DNA of 64,000 nucleotides from the NCBI GenBank assembly GCA_000750105.3, contig JPHH03000007.1, positions 124,001 through 188,000 on the forward strand. The letters are read 5' to 3'. The position numbers were made by a program, and so were the translations under genes. Positions 53,993 through 64,000 of the stretch are shown one piece after another. Within the stretch, counting starts at the first letter, position 1. Every line of letters starts with the position of its first letter. The stretch is from Tolypocladium sp. Sup5 PDA-1 (lineage: Eukaryota; Ascomycota; Sordariomycetes; Hypocreales; Ophiocordycipitaceae). The notes beneath the pieces are model-generated. The model searched no databases and had not been told where the DNA came from. It saw only the letters and a program-made list of their open reading frames with translations.

Positions 53993-56523
53993 TTACATAA
54001 ATTCTCCATCATACACGGTAACTGGCTCTCCGACTTGAATTGTCGGCGACTGGCTCGACAGCCCGTCCTGCTTCGCCCCTGGCTCATGTCGCATGTGCGA
54101 ACCAAAATACACCTTTCCATCAAACCTCCTCGTCTTTGCCAGGGTGGTATACGGCTCTTGTCTTCTCTCCGCCGTAGCCTGGTCGACACACACCATGTGG
54201 CAGCGCCGACAAGCGCCAAGAAACGTAAAGCCTTGGCTTCCAATGCGGATCCCACTCCAAGAGTCCTCCGAGTACGCCGGCTGCCTCGGTTCCTCTGGTA
54301 AGCTCTCAACGACTATGTTTGCCCGGAAGGTAGATTCTGGAACAGCGTCTCCGCCCCTGCTTTCGATGTCTTCGTTCAGTGCGTCGACGCTGGAGCTATG
54401 AACCAATAGAATGGGGCTCTCGTTGGAGAGTAAAATCTTCCCGTGCTGCTGTTGTTCCGAGTCTGAGTCTGGTGGTGACGGTATGTCAGGGAATGAGCCT
54501 GGAAGTCTGCGAAATTTGTCCGCCTGCTGATGCTTCTGCATCCGAGCTTTGGACGTCCGACTGCTGAGCCCGCGACCGCCAGGCGGGAACCTCGCCAACA
54601 CGCATGGTACTCCAAGAGCATCGGTGAAGAAGTCGTTTATCTCGGATGAGATGTATGTCTGCGCGGAAATATTCTCTCCACAAACCCGTGATGACATTTG
54701 ACAAGACGTGTCGTCAAAGAAGGCCGGGTTAGCGGAGAGCGGTATTTCCACATAATCGAGTACGGAGCCTTGTGACTGTGCCTGGTATTCCACGCGCAGT
54801 GCCCCCCGTTCAAAGTCCAGAACCGGTCGAAGCAGCGCCATCTGGGGATACCTCTTTTGGCTGAGAGCCTGGCCAGAGCCCCGATGGACCAGGCACCACT
54901 CGCGATCCCACGCAAGTCCTTCTGGCCTAACCTCCCAGCGGATTCCTCGTGCGACAACAAAGCCTCCACAACTCTTGATTGGAAAAACAGTGATCGTCTT
55001 GACTCGGAGGCTTGACAGTCGTTCGACGGGAGTCGCGTCAAGCGTTTTGAGGTGTGGCTCCACAAGTGCGTCTTCCACAAAGAACTCCCGTACAAAGTCG
55101 ACGAATCTCCAAACGTCCGACTCGGTGCTCATTGCGCCAAGGCTGGCTCTGATGAGGCCGGTCGGTTTACCAGCAATGATATCGCTATCCGTTCCGCATC
55201 GAAATCCAGCGGAGAGGTTTCGTCTCATCTCCCATGGTTCCAAGCCCAGTGCCGAAGCTATTCCTCCAGGGCTACACAAGCCCCCGGTTCGGACATGCAT
55301 CTTCTTCAGAATAGCCAGCTTTTCGAATTCGGCGAGACTGAGCCAGCCACCTGCGCTGCTGGCGATGTTGAAGGACACTACAGGTCCGGCTCCAAGAGGC
55401 CCTGTGTCGCCAGGAGCGTCGCTGTACAAGACGCAGACTGCTCGTCCGTTCCTGTGCCGTAGGGACTGAAGGCCGTTGCCAAGTTCATGTGCCAAGTAGG
55501 TTGTGTGTGCACTGATACGGTCCATCGAACCAAAGAGGTTCAGGTGAGTTTTCAACGCCGCGTCGGCTGCCATTATGTTGTGGAATGGAAGGGTGCCATC
55601 TTCCAGGCGCTCGTGGAGAAATTGTGACTTCCGGGCATGCCACTGCTCCTTTCCGCACACCACCATGTCAACAGTCCCTCCTCCAAAGTACCTCCGGTGA
55701 TCGAAAACAGACTCTGCAGAACGCCGTATAATCAAAGCACCAAGATCCGGAAACCCAAAAATCTTGTACAGACTCAGAACGGTAAAGTCGGCGGCGAAGT
55801 CAGGAGACGCGAGGTCCAGCTGCGAGGTCGCACTAAATGAAGCAGCATCGAGAAGCGTATATAAACGTGGCGAATCTTTCAACGTCTTGCCTTTCAGATG
55901 CTTGGCCCACGAAAGAGGGTATCGTCGCCCGTCCATGTGAGATTGCGCAGAAAAGGAAAAGAGACCTGCAGATGGTGTTTGAGAGGCGGGGTTGAAAGGG
56001 TCTTCGCCGTCCAGCCATGACTGCACGCCTCCGTCGTCGAGACATATGCTGTAATTTGCATCCTCCCGGGCCCCGACCAAGCTCGTGTGACACGCTTCGT
56101 GGTATGCGTAGACATAGCCTTGGGGTAGCGATTTCATCGCCTCCACGACCAGCTTCACGCCGGCCGTGGCGTTGGCGACAAAGACGAGGTCGTAATGCAC
56201 GGGATCCGCTTTGAAAAAGCTCAGCAAGCGTATTCGTATGTCATCAATCCGCGTGGTCGAGAGCTGAGACGGCCATGAAGCCGAGTGCGGGTTTCCGTAC
56301 AGCACTGAGGTCATCTCAGCTGCAAAGGCGTCCATCAAGGACTTTGAGCACAGTGTGGACCCTGCATGATCCAGGTAGACGGAATCTGGAGCGTCGTTCA
56401 ATATCGCGAGCCGGCTATGCTAGGCATGGACGTAGACTCACCCTTGAGCATGGGATACTCCAGCTCTCGGAACTCGTCAACCGCCGCATTGTAAGCGGAA
56501 GGGGTCCCGGAGCGGCTTGCCAT
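53993..56523 (-). CDS. hxB: Molybdenum cofactor sulfurase (HxB type)
   Basis: 824 residues, exons 56523-56442 and 56385-53993, intron 56 bases with GTGAGT donor. It adds the terminal sulfido ligand to Moco in xanthine dehydrogenase and aldehyde oxidase. The N-terminal NifS-like PLP domain begins VYLDHAGSTLCS, contains the PLP lysine in LSLYKIFGFPDLGAL (Lys235) and the persulfide cysteine in RTGGLCSPGG (Cys398). The C-terminal MOSC part includes ITVFPIKSCGG, WDREWCLVH and FLGACRRCHMVCVD. The first exon MASRSGTPSAYNAAVDEFRE is required for a normal N-terminus; without splicing the frame would start at an ATG 5 residues before VYLDH. Full length, no defect seen. Confidence 0.95.
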
Positions 56524-57675
56524 GCTCTGATGTTGCTGGAAATGATCCGGTGGCGTGGATAGATGTTGCGGCTCGGTCTGATATCAAATGGGCTCCAATT
56601 AATATCGCGAGCGAGGCGAGATGTTGATGAGGCTGAAGGTTCCGAGTCCCAGCGTAAGACGGTATTTCATCCCTTTGCCGAGTCGCAGGCCCAGTCCTCC
56701 TGTGCCAGTGCTTGCAGACGGCGCCCAGACATCGTCAGGCAGGACACGCTGCTCTTTTGACCAGTTCGAGGATGGAGCAGGCTTGGGTTCAGTGCGCTTG
56801 TTCGTGGTGGCCGTTGTCGGTTGCCGCCGCTGAGTCGGAGATCGCCACCCTCCAGCTACTAAAGCACAGCGGCGGAGGCTCCCATTGGCCGGCTCGGCCC
56901 TCCAGACCGTTATACAGTCTTGATCAGCCGGCGCACTGTACGCTCAGCCATCCCTACCCACGTGCTGCACAGTGCCGCGCTCCTCTGCTGACACTTCCCC
57001 ACAGTGAGCGCACTAGCCGCAATCCATCCAACTGGCCAGTGGCAGGCATCACAACACGGTAGCTGCGCAGCTCCACCATCGGCTTCCGATTGAGCCTCCT
57101 CCAACCTTCGCTCATCCACGCTTGGTCTTGTCAAACGGAGCGCTACAGCACGCAGCCACGCTTCCTCGCTGTCCCAAGAGCGGCTCTCATTGATTCAGTT
57201 CGTTGCCCCTTTCCCTCTGCCACGGTCCTTCTGCTTCTTCTTCTTCTTCTTCTCCTTCTTCTTCGCCCTCCTCCCGTCCCATCAACCGTCAATCGTCCAC
57301 CCCATGCGCCTCTGTGCCGTCCTCATTCTGTCCATTTTCCATCGCACCTCTGGCCCTCTTGGCAATTGTTGACTTGGTCCTTTCCCTCTTCCGTTCGGCT
57401 GTCAATTTACGCCTCGAAGCTTACCTTGATTCTCCTTTCGACTTCGTTGTCGCCTACCTTCGTTTTCATCCATCTACTCCACCCGTCTCTTTGTTTAGAA
57501 TGTCCTCTCTAACAGCCTCTGTGCCGCTCGCCAACAGGTAAAGGCTTCTGCCAGCTCCTCGACGAGACTGCGATACCAGCTGATGTTCAAGCGGACCGCG
57601 ACAACGCTCTTTACGTTGAGAAACTAGGTCGCAGTTGGGACCTCGGACCTGTAGTCACGCACCCCGTTACAAAGC
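56524..57675. promoter_or_regulatory. Divergent intergenic region between hxB and ars2
   Basis: 1152 bases. The ars2-proximal 450 bases are very CT-rich, with a CTT microsatellite, typical of a fungal promoter or long leader. A possible leader intron begins GGTAAAGG near 57537. No coding gene supported. Confidence 0.5.
57234..57264. repeat. CTT microsatellite
   Basis: Runs of CTT/TTC with one CTCC interruption upstream of ars2; probably length-polymorphic. Confidence 0.8.
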
Positions 57676-60430
57676 ATGGACTCATACACGTCTTACCGAG
57701 ATTCTGGTGCCAGATCTCCCTCGGAGCGAACCTGGGGCCGCGACGATCGAGACAACCGAGCCGATACCCATTATCGCGGAAGATCACCTGGTACGTCCAG
57801 CTTCAAGGCTTTTGACGCCATCGACCTTCAACCACCACCCACGGACCCCTAGGGACCAACGTGCCAGGGCAAACTGACAGGTTTTACCAGGAAATGACCG
57901 AAGAGAACGCCGACGCTCGCGCTCTCCAGCCGCAGTCGACCGGTACGAGCCTCGACAGCGCCGAGATGACCGCGAGAGAGACGACCGCCGCCGTATAACT
58001 TCGCCACCGGCAAATATTGATCGCTATGTTCCTGGCCAGGATAATTCCTCCCTCCCTGGGGTGACGGTAAACCCCCTCGCGGACCCTTCTCGGCTCCCGT
58101 ACCAGGTGGGCTTCTCGTACTTTGGAGAGTGGTGGAGGATGAATGAGAAGATCAAAGACGACAAGGAGCGGGCTCGCACTAGTCGCAGACGAGAGCCTGA
58201 CAGGAACCGTGGGCCTCGTGAAGCACAAGAGGAGCGCGAGAAGGAAAAGGCCAAGATTCAGGCCGCATACGATGCCTACAAAGAGGAGCTTCAGGCTAAG
58301 ATGGCACGAACCTTTGTCACCGAGCACAAGAAGGAACAGTGGTTCAGGGAAAGATATGTCCCAGAAGTCCGGGATGACTTGAGGGCCAAACTCAACGAGA
58401 TCCGACGAGGTGCCTACAGTCAATGGGAACAGGACCTGGAGTCCGGCACTTTCGACCAATTTTCACTTGAAGGGCTTCCCAAGAGCGAAAGCAACGGCGC
58501 CGGTGGCGTTGTCGAGAAGGAGGAGGGCGAAGCGACGGCGAGCAACGAGATTCTCGGTGTGGGCGATCTCATCCCCGCTAATGGCGCGGATATCCGCGAC
58601 GAGAATCAGTTCCAGCCGACGTTGCTCATCAAGACGATTGCGCCCCATGTCAGCCGTCAGAACCTCGAGGCTTTTTGCAAGGAAAATCTGGGTGAAGAAG
58701 AGGGCGGGTTCAAGTGGCTCTCCCTTTCTGATCCTAACCCGAGCAAACGCTACCACCGCATCGGCTGGGTAATGCTGCACCCTTCTTCCGAAACTGCGAT
58801 GCCAGTCGACCGGCTCGAACCAAAGGACGAGGACGGTGACGAGGCGATAAAGTCTCCCCAGCTAGTGTCCACGGCCGACAAGGCTCTTGACGCGGTGAAT
58901 GGCAAGACCGTCAAGGACGAGGTGCGAGGAGATTTCGTCTGCCACGTCGGCGTTCACAATCCGCCGACAAACCCAAGAAAGAAGGCCCTGTGGGACTTGT
59001 TTTCTGCACCCGAGCGCATTGAAAGAGACCTTCTCTTGGTCCAGCGCTTGGTCAACAAGTTTGAGGAGGATTTCGGCTCCGAATTTTCAGCAGTTATGAA
59101 AATTGAGGAGAAAGTCGAATATCTTAGGAATGCTGGCCAGCTTCAGCCGGCCGTCCCGTCTGCGACCCCCAAGAAGGTCAAAAAGGAGCGAGAAGTTGCA
59201 ATGGATGAGGCCATGGATGACGAGGACGGCATGGTCGAAGACGAGGAAGAAGAAGATGGAGCCATCGACGATGAAGATGACGAAACCGACGACGAAGACC
59301 TGCTAGTCAAGAAGAAGCAATTGGATCTTCTGATTGAATACCTGCGTCGGGTCTTCAGCTTTTGCTTCTTTTGCGTCTTCGAGAGCGACTCCATCCACGA
59401 GCTTACTCGGAAGTGTCCGGGAGGCCATCTCCGTCGACCCCGAAGCACGCTGTCTTCGACCGCAAGATCAGTTGCTCGGGCGAGCGCCAACGGCGAACCG
59501 TTCCCGGACAGGAAAAGGAACGATGTCAGCGAAGATGCCGAGGCGGAATCCCCAGAGGCAGAGAAGAAGTTCCGAAATACCTTCAGCAAGACGGAGCAAC
59601 AGCTTCTCCGAGCCTATAACTGGGTGAAGACATTTGAGGACAAGCTGATGCAGATCCTGGACCCGCAGTCGGCCGACCTCCGCAAACTAGGCGGACGGCC
59701 TATCGATGATGCCGCGGACGAGGAGCTTGTCAAGCATGTCAAGCAGGAAGATGAGCACAAGTGGCGATGCAAGGTACCTGACTGCTCCAAGTTGTTCAAG
59801 GAGGAACACTTTTGGAAAAAGCACGTCGAGAAAAGGCACACAGAGTGGCTGGATAGCATCAAGCAAGAGGCAAGCCAGTATCCCCGTTGTTCGTGAGGAG
59901 GCTCTTCTCTAACCGTTGTCACGCAGTTTGAACTCATCAACGCCTATGTTATGGATCCCGCTCACATCGCGCCTTCGCGAACCGATGCCAACTCGAACGG
60001 TCACTTCCCACCCGCCAATGGCCAGTCAGCCGCTGGTACACCCCGTGGGTTCAACCTCCAGAACTTTTCCATGAACAGTATGATGGGGATGCCGGGATTC
60101 CCCATGCCCCCTGGTGGCTTCCCACCCATGTTTGCCGGCATGCAGGCGGCGGGCTGGACCCCGATGGGCGATGATCGTTCCGGTGGCCCGATTCGACGAG
60201 GCGGGATGGGTGGTGGCCGAGGGCAATTTCGTTCAGGGCCATACGACCGCCGCGGGGGCAATCGCTACGACGGCGGCGGTGGTCGAAACCGCATGGGCGG
60301 GTCTCGATGGGGAGACGGCGCAGGTGCTGCGGCTGGGGGGCCGCGCGAGGCTGTTCAAGGCAGAAGCTTGAAGAGCTATGAGGATCTGGACCAAGTGTCT
60401 GGGGGCGGCGGCGGCGAGCTCAATTACTAG
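57676..60430 (+). CDS. ARS2/SERRATE homolog (Pir2 type)
   Basis: 865-residue nuclear cap-binding-complex partner linking capped RNA to processing, RNA decay and, in plants and animals, small RNA production; Pir2 in fission yeast. Exons 57676-57790, 57891-59869 and 59927-60430. Visible parts: Arg/Asp/Ser-rich start (RRRSRSPAAVDRYEP), the ARS2 N-terminal helices (FSYFGEWWRMNEKIKDD, RTFVTEHKKEQWFRERY), SFCFFCVFESDSIHELTRKC with CPGGHLRRPRS, the C2H2 zinc finger WRCKVPDCSKLFKEEHFWKK with HVEKRH, and ELINAYVMDPAHIAPSRTD. The tail is Gly/Arg/Met-rich (RGG type). The second intron (57 bases) starts with GC in a strong context (GAG|GCAAGC) and is needed to reach ELINAYV. Confidence 0.92.
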
Positions 60431-60901
60431 AACTCAGGCGCCGTGGGATCAAGGCCTTGCTTGCTACGAAGCAATGGCCTTTTTGGTATTCTAAGACAAA
60501 GAACTACAGTATGGCACCAACGCTGGGATAACGGGGGATCAATTTTGCGGTAGTAGCAGGCGCTACGTAGCAGGTAGGGTATGTAATATCTATGTAACAC
60601 ACAGGTTCTCAGCAGCTGCCCACAAGATAAATGTATTTGCTCGCGCTGGCTCATGACTTTGACACTTCGCTGATGGTTGCTTTGAGGGGCTGCTTGCAGG
60701 GGCATTTGGTGTTGTCGGTCTAGCTCGGTGTGTCTACCTGCAGCGCGGGGCTTCAGCGGCACTGGCCGAACCAATCATGGAACGCGATAAGAATTTCCCC
60801 AGCCTCTAACCCCCACCACTCTTGATTTTTTTTGATTTCCATCTCGCGCAAACCGCCTCAACACAAGACCAGGACCACCGCCGTCTTTATCTACCCTCGC
60901 A
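60431..60901. other. Intergenic region between ars2 and pxr1
   Basis: 471 bases in tandem orientation. A CCAAT pentamer lies at 60771-60775, about 130 bases before the pxr1 start. No gene seen. Confidence 0.5.
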
Positions 60902-62152
60902 ATGGGGCTTCTCGCCGATTCCAAGAGGTACGCTACGCTGGAGCATCTGATGCGCGCGCCAAAGTCGCTAACATTTGAGTCCCGCAGTCGGAGCAAAATC
61001 TCCAAGGACCCGAACAACACAAAATGGCTTCGCGACACATCCACGTTCGGCCAGAAGATCTTGCGCGCCCAGGGTTGGGAACCAGGCCAGTTTCTTGGAG
61101 TCCAGAATGCAGCACATTCTGAGCTGCACACCGCCGCTAATGCCTCCTACATCCGCGTCTCAATGAAAGATGACATGAAAGGTCTCGGGTTCAACAAGGC
61201 AAGCGAGGACGTGGTGACTGGGCTGGACGTCTTCTCCGATCTGCTGAGCCGGCTGAACGGCAAGTCAGAAGAAGCTGTTGCAGGTGAGAGGCAAGCCAGG
61301 CTGGTGATGAAGACCAACATATATGTGGAGCAGAAATGGGGTCCGATGCGGTTCGTGAGGGGAGGACTGTTGGTAGGCGACGACATGAAGGAGGTGAAAC
61401 CTTCCGAAGAAGTTTCTGCGGAGCCCGACACAACGGCCGACGAGGAGTTGACATCGGGGTCGTCAAAGAAGGAGATAAAGCGCAAGAAGCGCAAGGCCTC
61501 CGACCTCGAGGAGAACGACGTGGAAACCGACTCAAAGAAGGAGAAAAGGCGCCGGAAGGAAGAAAGGAAGGCTAAGAAGGCCTCAACGGCATCTACAACA
61601 GACGAAGCCGAGGACACGGCACCGAGCGATGACAAGAAGAGGAAGAAGAAGAAGTCAAAGGACAAGTCATCATCCGGCAAGGACAACAACGATGAACTGG
61701 CGAAGACCGGTTCGACAGATGCTGGTTCCGAGAAGAAGTCTCGCAAGTCGAAATCCCAGGACAATAAGTCTTTATCGGCCGACGAGAGCGAGCCAAAGGA
61801 GGACAGGAAGTCCCAAAAGTCCAAAAAGGAAAAGAAGGAAAAGAAGGAAAAGAAGAAGAAGAAGCGGGAGAAGAGAGATGCTGGGCTTGCGGAGTCCAAG
61901 CCCTCCGAATCGTCAGAACGGGAAGATGCTCCCAGCTCAGCAGCTGCCACAGGGGCTTCTACACCAGCTAGTTCTGGTACTGGCACGTCGACGCCGCGCG
62001 GTAGCCGCAATTTTGTCAGGTCAAGATTCATTGCGGCGAAGCGGCAGGCGATGTTGGATACCAAAGCGTTGAATCAGGTTTGTGCTTCCCTCGTGTGCCC
62101 TCAACAGAATTGCAAGCTGACATCCTCGCAGATATTTATGGTCAAGACATAG
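60902..62152 (+). CDS. pxr1: G-patch protein Pxr1 (PinX1-like)
   Basis: 378-residue nucleolar protein needed for rRNA and snoRNA maturation; the human counterpart PinX1 also inhibits telomerase. Exons 60902-60927, 60988-62077 and 62132-62152 (21 bases). The spliced start MGLLADSKSRSKISKDPNNT leads into the G-patch TFGQKILRAQGWEPGQFLG and NAAHSELHTAANASYIRV, KDDMKGLGF. A middle part (RFVRGGLLVGDD) precedes a very long Lys/Glu/Ser repeat region (many KKEKKEKK units). The conserved end RFIAAKRQAMLDTKALNQ joins to IFMVKT in the last exon, as in other fungal Pxr1. Intron 1 (60 bases) is stop-free in frame. Confidence 0.92.
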   Translation: MGLLADSKRYATLEHLMRAPKSLTFESRSRSKISKDPNNTKWLRDTSTFGQKILRAQGWEPGQFLGVQNAAHSELHTAANASYIRVSMKDDMKGLGFNKASEDVVTGLDVFSDLLSRLNGKSEEAVAGERQARLVMKTNIYVEQKWGPMRFVRGGLLVGDDMKEVKPSEEVSAEPDTTADEELTSGSSKKEIKRKKRKASDLEENDVETDSKKEKRRRKEERKAKKASTASTTDEAEDTAPSDDKKRKKKKSKDKSSSGKDNNDELAKTGSTDAGSEKKSRKSKSQDNKSLSADESEPKEDRKSQKSKKEKKEKKEKKKKKREKRDAGLAESKPSESSEREDAPSSAAATGASTPASSGTGTSTPRGSRNFVRSRFIAAKRQAMLDTKALNQVCASLVCPQQNCKLTSSQIFMVKT

Positions 62153-62828
62153 ACTTGGCGCTCGCATACAAAAGAATTACGCATCGTCATAGCGGCACTG
62201 TACATAGAAAGGCGTTTGCGCTGGATAGCGCGGTTCATGGCACCAAGTATGTTGATGCCTGATTTGTAGGTAGATTGTCTGACTGAAGCGGCGGCATCCC
62301 TCAGTTCAGTGATGGAATCGATTCAAGTTCCGGAAAGCACTTTCCGTCGACACTTTACACAATCTTGCCTTGCGTAATGCTACATACGGGGCGTCTGTCG
62401 CATGCAGAACGTAAGGATACGGGGGTCTTCTACGCTCCTCCCGTCGATCATCCACGGACGGGCGCCTCGGATCAGTCGACTAATAAGAATCACGTCGAAT
62501 TCAGAGTCGCCTCGAGCGGAGCACATACTCCGTACCTGGATCTGCTTTCAAATGACTGGTGAATGATTTCTGCAGTGATGCACGAACAATGAGCCCGTCA
62601 CGTGCAGCAGTTGCTGCCTGTTGCGGGCGACCTGCGCCTGGCAACCACCTGTTCAGGAGCACGCCTGCCACCATAAATACTCCTCTTCCCTCTTCCTCTT
62701 TCCAGACCTTTTCTCCTTCTTCATCTCCTCATATTCCCTTCGCTCTACCACCGTGTTTTGTTTTCTTCCACACAACACGCATCCGGCAACACTTCAGTCT
62801 GCGTGCACAACTGCACATCATCTCCAAG
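62153..62828. other. Intergenic region with promoter-like end
   Basis: 676 bases after pxr1. Near 62673-62679 there is ATAAATA followed by CT-rich sequence (62680-62760), a plausible core promoter for a transcript starting near 62700. No gene seen before 62829. Confidence 0.45.
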
Positions 62829-62978
62829 ATGCCTCTTCATCACAGGCACATCAATGCTTTCGAGCGTGTACCATGCCCATCCCTCGCTGGTAACTTCCCT
62901 ACCCTTGTCGCGAGACGCGATGGCGTTTGCAGTGAAACACACCATGATGAAGACGCCATGAAGCCGATGCCATCATGA
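62829..62978 (+). CDS. Possible start of an unrecognised spliced gene (weak)
   Basis: A 49-codon frame beginning MPLHHRHINAFERVPCPSL with a reasonable ATG context (CCAAGATG), placed about 150 bases after a TATA-like element and pyrimidine-rich leader. Downstream, at 63101-63150, there is a textbook intron signature (GTGAGT donor, CACTGAC branch, CTGCAG acceptor), so transcription and splicing here are plausible. I cannot join the pieces into a convincing protein and see no domain. It could be the first exon of a gene reaching into the duplicated segment, a noncoding transcript, or chance. Confidence 0.25.
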   Translation: MPLHHRHINAFERVPCPSLAGNFPTLVARRDGVCSETHHDEDAMKPMPS

Positions 62979-63280
62979 ACACCAAACACTGCCTTGCCTT
63001 GCACGCGTCTGCATGTGTCAGCTTTCGTTGAACGCGTCAAAGCAGGAAAATTCCGACGTGCTTCTACCTGTTGGCCTGCCTGCTGGATCATGAATATCTC
63101 GTGAGTAACATCATCCTCTAGAAGACTCATCGTCACTGACCGTTCTGCAGGACACATCATCGTCGCCTTCCACGGCCATTCAATCTTGACTGCCAGTACC
63201 ACTGGAAAGCAACTCTCAGGCTCTGCCGCCATCCAAGCAAAGAGTCATGATTTAGGCACGCCGTCGACCGAGAGGAGGTA
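62979..63280. other. Segment with a canonical intron signature, no confident gene
   Basis: Contains the 50-base intron-like element at 63101-63150. An open frame continues from about 63186 into the tandem-duplicated segment. Confidence 0.35.
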
Positions 63281-64000
63281 TCTTGGTCCTGGGCAGGACG
63301 TTAAAAGGCCCAACCGCAGCCCTGTGCTGCAGAGTGTGACAGTTTTGTCACGCGCACGGAAAGAAAGGTCAGCCACACTAACCACTCACCATCACAATAA
63401 TCTCTTGCTGATAACGACAGGTTCATGATGGACAGAGTGATGTCGGAGCTCACGCATATGGAACATACATGTGCCGCCAGCCAAACTTCACGACATTGCT
63501 CTATCATCGGAGCTGCCTCGTTAAACCGAGTCTGGCGAGAGTTCAGTACTCACGACACCGCTGCTCTGAGGAGAGCGGTACTCAGAAACGGGACAGTCTC
63601 AGGATGGTAACACAACCTGCAGCATCTGGCCACGGCCGGGTGTACAAGAACCAATGGCAACAATTCTTCCGTCTTTACGGAGCACTCAAAATCCTGGGCA
63701 CGATGCAAAAGGCCCAACAGCAACCAGGTTGCGAAACTGTCAGGAATGCACCGTTATTCCAACGGACAGTGAGTACCACGGATCCGCAATATTTCATAGT
63801 CTTGTGCTGACGATGGCAGGCCCATGACAGATAGAGTCATGTCAGTGGCAACAGCTTCTGTAGCTCACGCACAGGGAACGTACATGTGCCGCCAGCCAAA
63901 CTTCACGACATTGCTTTATCATCTGAGCTGCCTCGTTACCCATCGGTCCTCCATAGTGAGGCTGATTCTCTCTCTTTCAAAAACGGGACACTTTCAGGAC
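63281..64000. repeat. Diverged tandem duplication of a ~400-base segment
   Basis: Unit A (about 63281-63605) and unit B (about 63690-64000, cut by the window end) align in order at offsets of 395-415 bases. Matching points: TCCTGGGCA then AAAAGGCCCAAC (63303 and 63707), a splice-like acceptor followed by CATGA-GACAGAGT/GATAGAGT (63424 and 63823), a nearly identical ~55-base block starting GTGCCGCCAGCC (63471 and 63886), and AAACGGGACA (63586 and 63981). Flanks between these points are much more diverged. Similarity is seen by direct reading; exact identity was not computed. Confidence 0.75.

Noticed and set aside
53993..56523. Functional link between ferric reductase and molybdenum cofactor sulfurase because they converge
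   Set aside because: Convergent neighbours with 186 bases between stops are the norm in this window; no shared pathway evidence.
1..64000. Enrichment of stop-free, multiple-of-three introns (rpb4, nbl1, tma22, tfg2, the Kre9-like gene, pxr1, trs23)
   Set aside because: About six or seven of roughly 48 introns. By chance one third are multiples of three and about 40% of 19-codon runs lack a stop, so about six are expected. It matters for annotation but is not a biological signal.
1..64000. tRNA genes, rRNA, CRISPR arrays, transposons, secondary-metabolite cluster
   Set aside because: Scanned by eye for B-box-like GGTTCRANYCC on both strands, direct repeat arrays, transposase or reverse transcriptase motifs, and PKS/NRPS domains; none seen. 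A covariance-model search would be needed to exclude small RNAs fully.

Overview
This is a nuclear segment of a filamentous ascomycete genome, most likely a Sordariomycete (gene content and protein character suggest Hypocreales; this is inferred from family resemblance, without a search). The evidence is short introns of about 47-100 bases with GT(A/G)NGT donors, CTAAC/CTGAC branch sites and CAG/TAG acceptors, compact genes, no operons, and many single-copy eukaryotic housekeeping genes. I could support 28 protein genes, one of them cut by the left edge, plus one weak candidate. I rebuilt about 48 introns by eye; each spliced length is a multiple of three. No tRNA, rRNA, transposon, CRISPR array or secondary-metabolite cluster was seen.

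Layout. 1-16 kb: MUS81 (partial), riboflavin synthase, ribosomal chaperone ACL4, RWD protein GIR2, PUF6, a cysteine-rich single-pass membrane protein, RNA polymerase II subunit RPB4, TRAPP subunit TRS23, proteasome subunit RPN10, borealin-like NBL1 and translation factor TMA22/DENR. 16-31 kb: a large methyltransferase-like protein, prohibitin PHB2, NEDD8/RUB1, elongin A divergent from TFIIF beta, a HAD phosphatase, a small Cys/His protein and a cytosolic-type GH15 hydrolase. 31-47 kb: a TPT-family transporter, an RBM42-like RNA-binding protein, 6-phosphogluconate dehydrogenase, SWI/SNF-RSC subunit SSR4 and a Kre9/Knh1-like GPI protein. 47-64 kb: a secreted GH18 chitinase with a long mucin-like arm, a ferric reductase, molybdenum cofactor sulfurase, ARS2/Pir2, PXR1, and an accessory-looking right end with a diverged tandem duplication.

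How they work together. Most genes are unrelated housekeeping functions in alternating orientation. Recurring themes are RNA polymerase II transcription and chromatin (RPB4, elongin A, TFIIF beta, SSR4, ARS2), ribosome biogenesis and translation (ACL4, PUF6, PXR1, TMA22, GIR2), ubiquitin/NEDD8/proteasome (RPN10, RUB1) and cell wall (the Kre9-like protein converging on the chitinase). Two gene-poor stretches of 2.6-2.9 kb (31.4-34.3 kb and 49.2-51.8 kb) lie next to the metabolic and cell-surface genes.

The most interesting signals are gene-structure oddities (a start codon split by an intron, two GC-AG introns, several very small exons, a possible alternative acceptor in 6PGD that adds 38 residues) and the tandem exon-like module at the right edge. 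I found no clear new multi-gene system.
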